Assembly (NCBI GenBank): GCA_007125005.1
Contig: SLDY01000044.1
Coordinates: 1 to 60,619 of the forward strand
Length of the DNA: 60,619 bases
Source: Natronohydrobacter sp.
GTDB taxonomy: Bacteria; Pseudomonadota; Alphaproteobacteria; Rhodobacterales; Rhodobacteraceae
Direction: 5' to 3'
The translations under genes were made by a program, and so were the position numbers. The notes under the pieces are model-generated. The model had not been told where the DNA came from. It ran no database searches and was given only the letters and a program-made list of their open reading frames with translations. This document shows, in pieces, positions 55,974 through 60,619 of this stretch (its first letter is position 1; each line of letters opens with the position of its first letter).

Positions 55974-58900
55974 GGCTGAACGCGCTTGAGCTTGCGCGCT
56001 ACGGGCATTTCACTGGCACGCGGTTGGAATTTCCCGCTGTCAGGGAGGGTGCACCCGATCTGCATGTCATCTATGGCCCGAATGAGGCGGGCAAATCCAC
56101 ACTGCTTTCGGGTTGGCTTGATTTGCTGTTCGGCATTCACGCACAGACGGGCTATAACTTTCTGCATGACAACCGGGCCTTGCGGCTGGAGGCCGAGATT
56201 GCGGGCCCGCAAGGGTTGCTTGCCGTAGCCCGGATCAAGGGGAACAAGAATACGCTCCTTGATCTTCGCAGTGGCGCTCCCTTGCCCGAAGCAACGCTCT
56301 CTGCAGCGCTTGGTGGGCTTGATCGCGCAGCTTATACCACAATGTTCTCGCTTGATGATGATACGATCGAGGCCGGGGGGCAGAGTATTCTCGACAGCAA
56401 GGGCGAATTGGGTGAGTTGCTTTTTGCAGCCAGCAGCGGGCTGGCCGATCTGAGTGCGGGACTTGCAGCGCAGCAGGAGGCATGCGCGGAATGGTTCAAG
56501 CCCTCGGGGCGCAAACATGCATTGGCAGGGCACAAGGCAAGGCTCAGCGAGTTGAGCATGCGGCGGCGCGAGGTCGATCTGGCTGTAAGTGACTGGCGCA
56601 AACTGGTGCAGGAGGTCGCGCAGGCGCAGGCAGGTTACGCAGCCGCACAGCAGCGACGCGCCGAGACGCAGGCGCAACTTGAGCGATTGCGGCGCGATCT
56701 CGATGCGCGCCCGATGCTTGCGCGGCTGCGGCGCATGGAAGCAAGATTGCGCGATTTGCCTGCACCGCGCGCGATCCCACCAGACTGGCGTGCCGGACTG
56801 CCGGGCTGGCTGCTCGAGGAGGCCGAGTTGGCGGCATTGATCCCTGCTGCACGCGATGCTGTAACTGCGCTGGAGACTGCGCTGGAGGCTCAGCCCGAGG
56901 ATGCGGCGGCGGCGGCTTATGTTGCGCGGCTTGATGATCTGGAGGGGCGTTTTGGCGCGATTGCCGCCGAGCAGGCGGATCTGCCCCGACGCCGCACAGA
57001 ACTGGCAGCACTGGAATCCGAGCAGGCGGAGTTGCTGGCCCGGCTGGGGCGTCCGGGGCTTGCGCTGGAAGACGCGCATTTGCCGCAGGATATGCAGGCA
57101 CGGCTGGCAGAGATGGTCGAGCGCGCCGGTTTGCTGGAGGCACGCGCGGCAAGCGCCCGCCAAGAGCTTGCGCGCGCGCAGGCCGCGCTGCCTGATGATG
57201 CGGAGACCCCTGCCCCGGATGCGGCGGCGCTCGCGCGGCTGAAACCGCTGATTGCAGAATTGCGCCGCGCGGATTTGCTGCGCGCGCGGCGCGAGGCACG
57301 CGCGCAGGTGGAAGCTGGCCACACTGCCCGCAGGCAGGCTTTCGCGGCGCTTGTTCCATGGCAGGGAGACGCTGGCGCATTGGCGGCGCTGGATTTGCCC
57401 GATGCTGAGAGCCTGCAGGCATTGGAGCAAGCCCGGGCAGCAGCGGACAAGACAGCACGCGCCACAGGCGAGGAGTGTCTGCGGCTCGAAGAGCGCATCG
57501 CGCGACTGCGCGCCGAGGGGGATTTCGCGCGCTCTGTCTCGGGCGCAACTGTGCAAGAGGCGCGCGCGGCGCGCGAAGCGGCTTGGGCGGAGCACAAGGT
57601 GCAGTTGTCGCGCGAAACAGCAGCGGCATTTGAGACCGCTCTGCGCGCGGATGACAAATTGCAGGCAGCGCAGCTGGAACAGGCACGGATGGCGGAGAAG
57701 CTGGTGCTCTTGCGGCAAGAGGAGGCTGGTCTGGAGCAGGCGATTTTGCGCCACGATGCAGCGCAAAGGGAGCTGGCCGCACAGGAGGCTGTGCTGCACC
57801 GCCATTGGGCAGCGCTGGGGGCAGATGGCGCGGGACGGACAGTCGCTGATCTGCGCGGCTGGCTGGCACGGCGTAGCGCGGCACTCGCGGCGGAAGCTGA
57901 CCTGCAGGAAGCGCAGGCGCAGGCCGCGGCGCTGGAACAGCAGATCGCGCAGGCAAAGACGACGCTTGCCGCAGCGCTTGCGGGCATCTCTGTGCTCGAT
58001 GGCACTGATTACGAGCTCGCACTGGCCGAGGCCGAGGCCGTGCTGGCCTCTGCCGAGGCTTTGCGCGCGAAGGCTCAGGCGCGGCATGATCTTGAGGCAC
58101 GCAAGCGGGCTTTGGAGGAAGCCCGGAAGGCACAGGCAGACTGGCGGGCCAAGTGGGAACAGCTTTGCGCCCAGACATGGATCGCAACGCCCGCGCCTGA
58201 TCTTGCCGGAATGCGCGTGATTCTGGGCGTGCTCGCGGCGCTTGCGCCACTGGCCCCGCAGGTATCTGCCTTGCAACGTCGCATTCGCCGTATCGAGGAG
58301 GATATTGCAGCCTTTCATGCGGATCTCAGCGCGATCACCGAAGCGCTCTCGGAGCCAGTCACAGCTGACCCGATGGTGCTATGGCCGCGCCTGCGCGCGC
58401 GGCTGCGCACGGCACAGGCGACAGAAACAGAACGCGCACGGCTTGCCCGCGAATTGACCCAAACCAAGGCGCAGTTGCAGGCACTGGAGCAACGGCATGC
58501 GCGGCTGGCGCAGGCAACCGAGGCGCTGCGGGCGGCGTTTCCCGACCAGAGCCTCAGCGCGATTGATGAGGAGTTGCGCGCCATTGCGCAGGCCACAGAG
58601 CGTGGCGCGGAGTGCGACAGCCTGCGCGCAGACCTCGCGGCGCATCTGGGCACGGAAACGCTTGAGGCAGAGATTGCGCGGCTTGATGCGATGGATGACG
58701 CGGCGGCGCAGGTGGAGGCCGAGACGCTTGCCGCCACGCTCACCGCGCAGGATGAAGCGTTGCGCGCGGCTTATGCCACACTCGCGGCGGCGGAATCAGC
58801 CCGCGATGCTGCCGGGGCCGATGGTGGCGCGGCGCGGCTGGAGGCGGAGCGCCAGACCCTGTTGTTGCAGATCGCGCAAGAGGCGCAGACTTACATGGCG

Positions 58901-59368
58901 CGGCAGGCGGGCATTCTGGCGCTCGAACAGGCCCTGCGGCTCTATCGCGATACCCATCGCTCGGAAATGATGGCTGAGGCCAGTCGTGTTTTCGCGCTCC
59001 TGACCGGTGGGCGCTATGAAGGGCTTTCAACCCAACCCGAGGGGCGCAGCGAAAAATTGATCGCGCAAGAGCAAGGCGGGGCAAGCAAGCTGGTGGACAG
59101 CCTCTCCAAGGGAACGCGGTTTCAGCTTTATCTGGCGCTGCGCGCGGCCGGGTATCTGGAACTTGCCCGAACGCGCCCCGCTGTGCCTTTCATAGCCGAT
59201 GATATCATGGAGACATTCGACGACACTCGCAGTGAGGCGGCTTTTCGGATGCTTGCGCAAATGGCCCAGAGCGGACAGGTGATCTACCTTACCCATCATG
59301 CGCATCTCTGCGAAATCGCGCGCCGCGCCTGCCCGCAGGTGCGCGTGCAGGATCTGAGCGCACTATAG
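55970..59368 (+). CDS. YhaN-like (SbcC/Rad50-type) SMC ATPase
   Basis: A 1132-residue protein. Walker A GPNEAGKSTL lies at about residue 36. Two long Ala/Glu/Arg-rich coiled coils occupy about 180-1000, and the C-terminal ATP-cassette half has SKGTRFQLYLALRAAGYLELAR and PFIADDIMETFDDTRSEAAFRML (Walker B and D-loop). No CxxC zinc hook is visible at the coiled-coil apex, in contrast to Rad50/SbcC. It ends overlapping the convergent DUF1501 gene by 6 bases. Partner of the upstream YhaO-like protein. The gene's high GC creates long antisense open frames that are not genes. Confidence 0.88.
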   Translation: MRLNALELARYGHFTGTRLEFPAVREGAPDLHVIYGPNEAGKSTLLSGWLDLLFGIHAQTGYNFLHDNRALRLEAEIAGPQGLLAVARIKGNKNTLLDLRSGAPLPEATLSAALGGLDRAAYTTMFSLDDDTIEAGGQSILDSKGELGELLFAASSGLADLSAGLAAQQEACAEWFKPSGRKHALAGHKARLSELSMRRREVDLAVSDWRKLVQEVAQAQAGYAAAQQRRAETQAQLERLRRDLDARPMLARLRRMEARLRDLPAPRAIPPDWRAGLPGWLLEEAELAALIPAARDAVTALETALEAQPEDAAAAAYVARLDDLEGRFGAIAAEQADLPRRRTELAALESEQAELLARLGRPGLALEDAHLPQDMQARLAEMVERAGLLEARAASARQELARAQAALPDDAETPAPDAAALARLKPLIAELRRADLLRARREARAQVEAGHTARRQAFAALVPWQGDAGALAALDLPDAESLQALEQARAAADKTARATGEECLRLEERIARLRAEGDFARSVSGATVQEARAAREAAWAEHKVQLSRETAAAFETALRADDKLQAAQLEQARMAEKLVLLRQEEAGLEQAILRHDAAQRELAAQEAVLHRHWAALGADGAGRTVADLRGWLARRSAALAAEADLQEAQAQAAALEQQIAQAKTTLAAALAGISVLDGTDYELALAEAEAVLASAEALRAKAQARHDLEARKRALEEARKAQADWRAKWEQLCAQTWIATPAPDLAGMRVILGVLAALAPLAPQVSALQRRIRRIEEDIAAFHADLSAITEALSEPVTADPMVLWPRLRARLRTAQATETERARLARELTQTKAQLQALEQRHARLAQATEALRAAFPDQSLSAIDEELRAIAQATERGAECDSLRADLAAHLGTETLEAEIARLDAMDDAAAQVEAETLAATLTAQDEALRAAYATLAAAESARDAAGADGGAARLEAERQTLLLQIAQEAQTYMARQAGILALEQALRLYRDTHRSEMMAEASRVFALLTGGRYEGLSTQPEGRSEKLIAQEQGGASKLVDSLSKGTRFQLYLALRAAGYLELARTRPAVPFIADDIMETFDDTRSEAAFRMLAQMAQSGQVIYLTHHAHLCEIARRACPQVRVQDLSAL

Positions 59369-60577
59369 CAAAAGCCCCGGCGACTCGCCCATATCGAGGC
59401 CGGGAAAGACCACTGCTTCCACATCCGAGGCGCGCAGACCGAAGAGATCGCGCATCGCCCATGCAGAATAGGCACGAATATCACGCAGCGGCATCAGGTC
59501 TCTCCCGGCATAGAGATCGGCTTCTGAAAGCCCCGGCCAGCCGCCAATGATGCGACCACCGCGAATGGCGCCACCTGCCAGCAGAAGCGCACCCCCTGTA
59601 CCGTGATCAGTGCCGCGAGAGCCATTCTCGCGCATGGTGCGCCCGAATTCTGTCATCGCCATGACTGTCGTCTTGCCCCAGAGCGGCCCGAGGCCTTCGC
59701 GCAGGGTCAGGATAGCGGATTGCAACCTCTCCAGCGCGGGCAGCAAGGCGCGCGCCTGCGCGTTATGCGTATCCCAGCCAGACAGCGAGAAGCTGGCGAT
59801 GCGCGTGCTGCCCTGCATCTGCTGGGCGACATAGGCGGCCAGACCGTCTGCGTCGCCTGCGGTAATTGCAGGGCCCGCCATCATCATGGAGTCTTCGCCC
59901 TCCTCGAGCAGCTCTGCAAGATCACCGCCAGTCATCTCCAGAGCAGTTCGCCCGGCTTCGGCGAAGAGCGGATCGGCATTGAAAAGATGCGCAAGCAGCA
60001 GGCGACTTTGTGGGCTGAGATCAAGGTCGGTGCCCGGTGTCCATTGCGTCATGGGCGCGCTACCTTCGAGAATGAGCATCCGCTCACGCCCGACAGCGAA
60101 GGCCGTGCGCGCATCGACATTGGGCATCAGCGTGAGCATCCGGTTGAGCCAGCCATCGCGGGACAGCGCGGGGGGAAGCTGTCCTGCACTGCCAACTTCG
60201 AGATGATCCTGCCCATCAAAATGGCTGCGCCGGTCGCGATAGGGCGTTGAGGTCGCGGGCACAAAGGCCAACTCACCTTTGCGCCAGAGCGGTGCAAGCC
60301 CGCCAAGCGCCGGATGGAGCGTGAAGAAGCCGTCCAGCGCCTGGCCGGGATTGGCAGGGTCAAAGAGCGTGGGGCGCAGCGCTGCGAAATGCGGGTCGCC
60401 CACCGGGCGCAGAAGATCGAGACCATCAAGCGCGCCGCGTAGGATGATAACCACGAGGCGGTGATCTCCAGGCGCATCGGCCAGCGCGATGGGCGTGACA
60501 AACGGGCTCGCGGCAAGCGAGCAGCCCAGCGCAAGGCTCTGGCTCAAAAAGCTGCGGCGGTTCAGATCCTTGCCCAT
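59363..60577 (-). CDS. DUF1501 family protein with Tat signal
   Basis: From ATG 60577 (GGAGG upstream), 404 residues. A twin-arginine leader NRRSFLSQSLALGCSLAASPFV is followed by the DUF1501 sulfatase/phosphatase-like domain: VVIILRGALDGLDLL, RSHFDGQDHLEVG, SLSGWDTHNAQAR, VMAMTEFGRTMRENGSRGTDHGTGGALLLAGG. Members are exported and often paired with DUF1800 proteins. The function is unknown. The remaining 42 bases at the window end (60578-60619) hold no gene I can identify. Confidence 0.9.
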   Translation of the reverse strand: MGKDLNRRSFLSQSLALGCSLAASPFVTPIALADAPGDHRLVVIILRGALDGLDLLRPVGDPHFAALRPTLFDPANPGQALDGFFTLHPALGGLAPLWRKGELAFVPATSTPYRDRRSHFDGQDHLEVGSAGQLPPALSRDGWLNRMLTLMPNVDARTAFAVGRERMLILEGSAPMTQWTPGTDLDLSPQSRLLLAHLFNADPLFAEAGRTALEMTGGDLAELLEEGEDSMMMAGPAITAGDADGLAAYVAQQMQGSTRIASFSLSGWDTHNAQARALLPALERLQSAILTLREGLGPLWGKTTVMAMTEFGRTMRENGSRGTDHGTGGALLLAGGAIRGGRIIGGWPGLSEADLYAGRDLMPLRDIRAYSAWAMRDLFGLRASDVEAVVFPGLDMGESPGLLL

Positions 60578-60619
60578 ACGACCTCCGGCAGCGTGATGAT
60601 GCAATGAGGCGCGGCCGCA

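Noticed and set aside
55826-58318. 830-residue open frame antisense to the YhaN-like gene
   Set aside because: Rich in Arg/Cys/Gln/Leu with no domain logic. It mirrors the codon structure of the GC-rich coiled-coil ATPase gene on the other strand, which has clear Walker motifs.
1-60619. CRISPR array, prophage or integrative element
   Set aside because: No regularly spaced repeats, phage structural genes or integrase were seen. The two tRNA genes have no adjacent integrase or duplicated tRNA end.
60578-60619. 3' end of a DUF1800 gene expected beside DUF1501
   Set aside because: Too few bases remain and none of the three frames gives a recognisable DUF1800 ending.

Overview
This 60.6 kb window looks like a chromosomal segment from an alphaproteobacterium of the Rhodobacteraceae/Paracoccaceae. 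The basis is gene order typical of that group (dnaX-ebfC-recR; murA-DUF2948-hisD; hisS-hisZ-hisG with overlapping stops and starts; xseB-ispA-dxs), high GC with tightly overlapping genes, a complete beta-hydroxyaspartate cycle (BHAC) cluster like that of Paracoccus denitrificans, and dispersed intergenic repeats I associate with the family. The genus cannot be fixed from sequence alone.

Layout. 1-502: a truncated, frameshifted IS66-type transposase with its terminal inverted repeat. 574-9335 (minus): replication/recombination genes (dnaX, ebfC, recR), two alpha/beta hydrolases around a PLP-dependent threonine dehydratase-like enzyme, hisD, a DUF2948 gene, murA and a 53-residue basic protein. 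9420-9494: tRNA-Thr. 9548-12190: a divergent pair, a two-heme ferric-reductase-like flavocytochrome and a secreted pentaheme cytochrome c. 12247-18087: alanine racemase, MTA/SAH nucleosidase, universal stress protein, a Slam-like outer-membrane protein with a TbpB-barrel-like lipoprotein, an M20 amidohydrolase and HU. 18233-25788: AMP nucleosidase, a histone-deacetylase-like hydrolase coupled to xseB-ispA-dxs (isoprenoid precursors), a FosA-like VOC protein and dnaB. 26019-29319: hisS-hisZ-hisG, with a sharp composition change inside hisS.

29344-36359 is an accessory metabolic region: a TauE/SafE exporter, a GMC alcohol dehydrogenase divergent from a three-part TRAP transporter, and an IclR regulator. 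After tRNA-Arg comes the full BHAC set bhcD, bhcC, bhcB, bhcA (minus) with divergent bhcR (36571-42003). BHAC turns two glyoxylate into oxaloacetate without losing carbon. The neighbouring TRAP/GMC/IclR block may import and oxidise a substrate, but its link to glyoxylate is inference.

42033-44002: two orphan TadE/TadG-like genes. 44060-54645: LysR regulator, S49 peptidase, a tiny zinc-ribbon membrane protein, Ca/Na antiporter, pteridine-reductase-like SDR, uvrC-sirtuin, TDT-family permease, phosphoglycolate phosphatase, redoxin, rpe and lipA. 54744-59368: a YhaO/YhaN (SbcD/SbcC-like) pair. 59363-60577: a Tat-exported DUF1501 protein.

The observations that go furthest beyond routine annotation are the Slam/lipoprotein pair with a palindromic operator-like site, the flavocytochrome/pentaheme pair, the BHAC region with its candidate operators, the mosaic hisS, and a repeat family that twice begins exactly at a stop codon. 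No CRISPR array, prophage or rRNA operon was seen.
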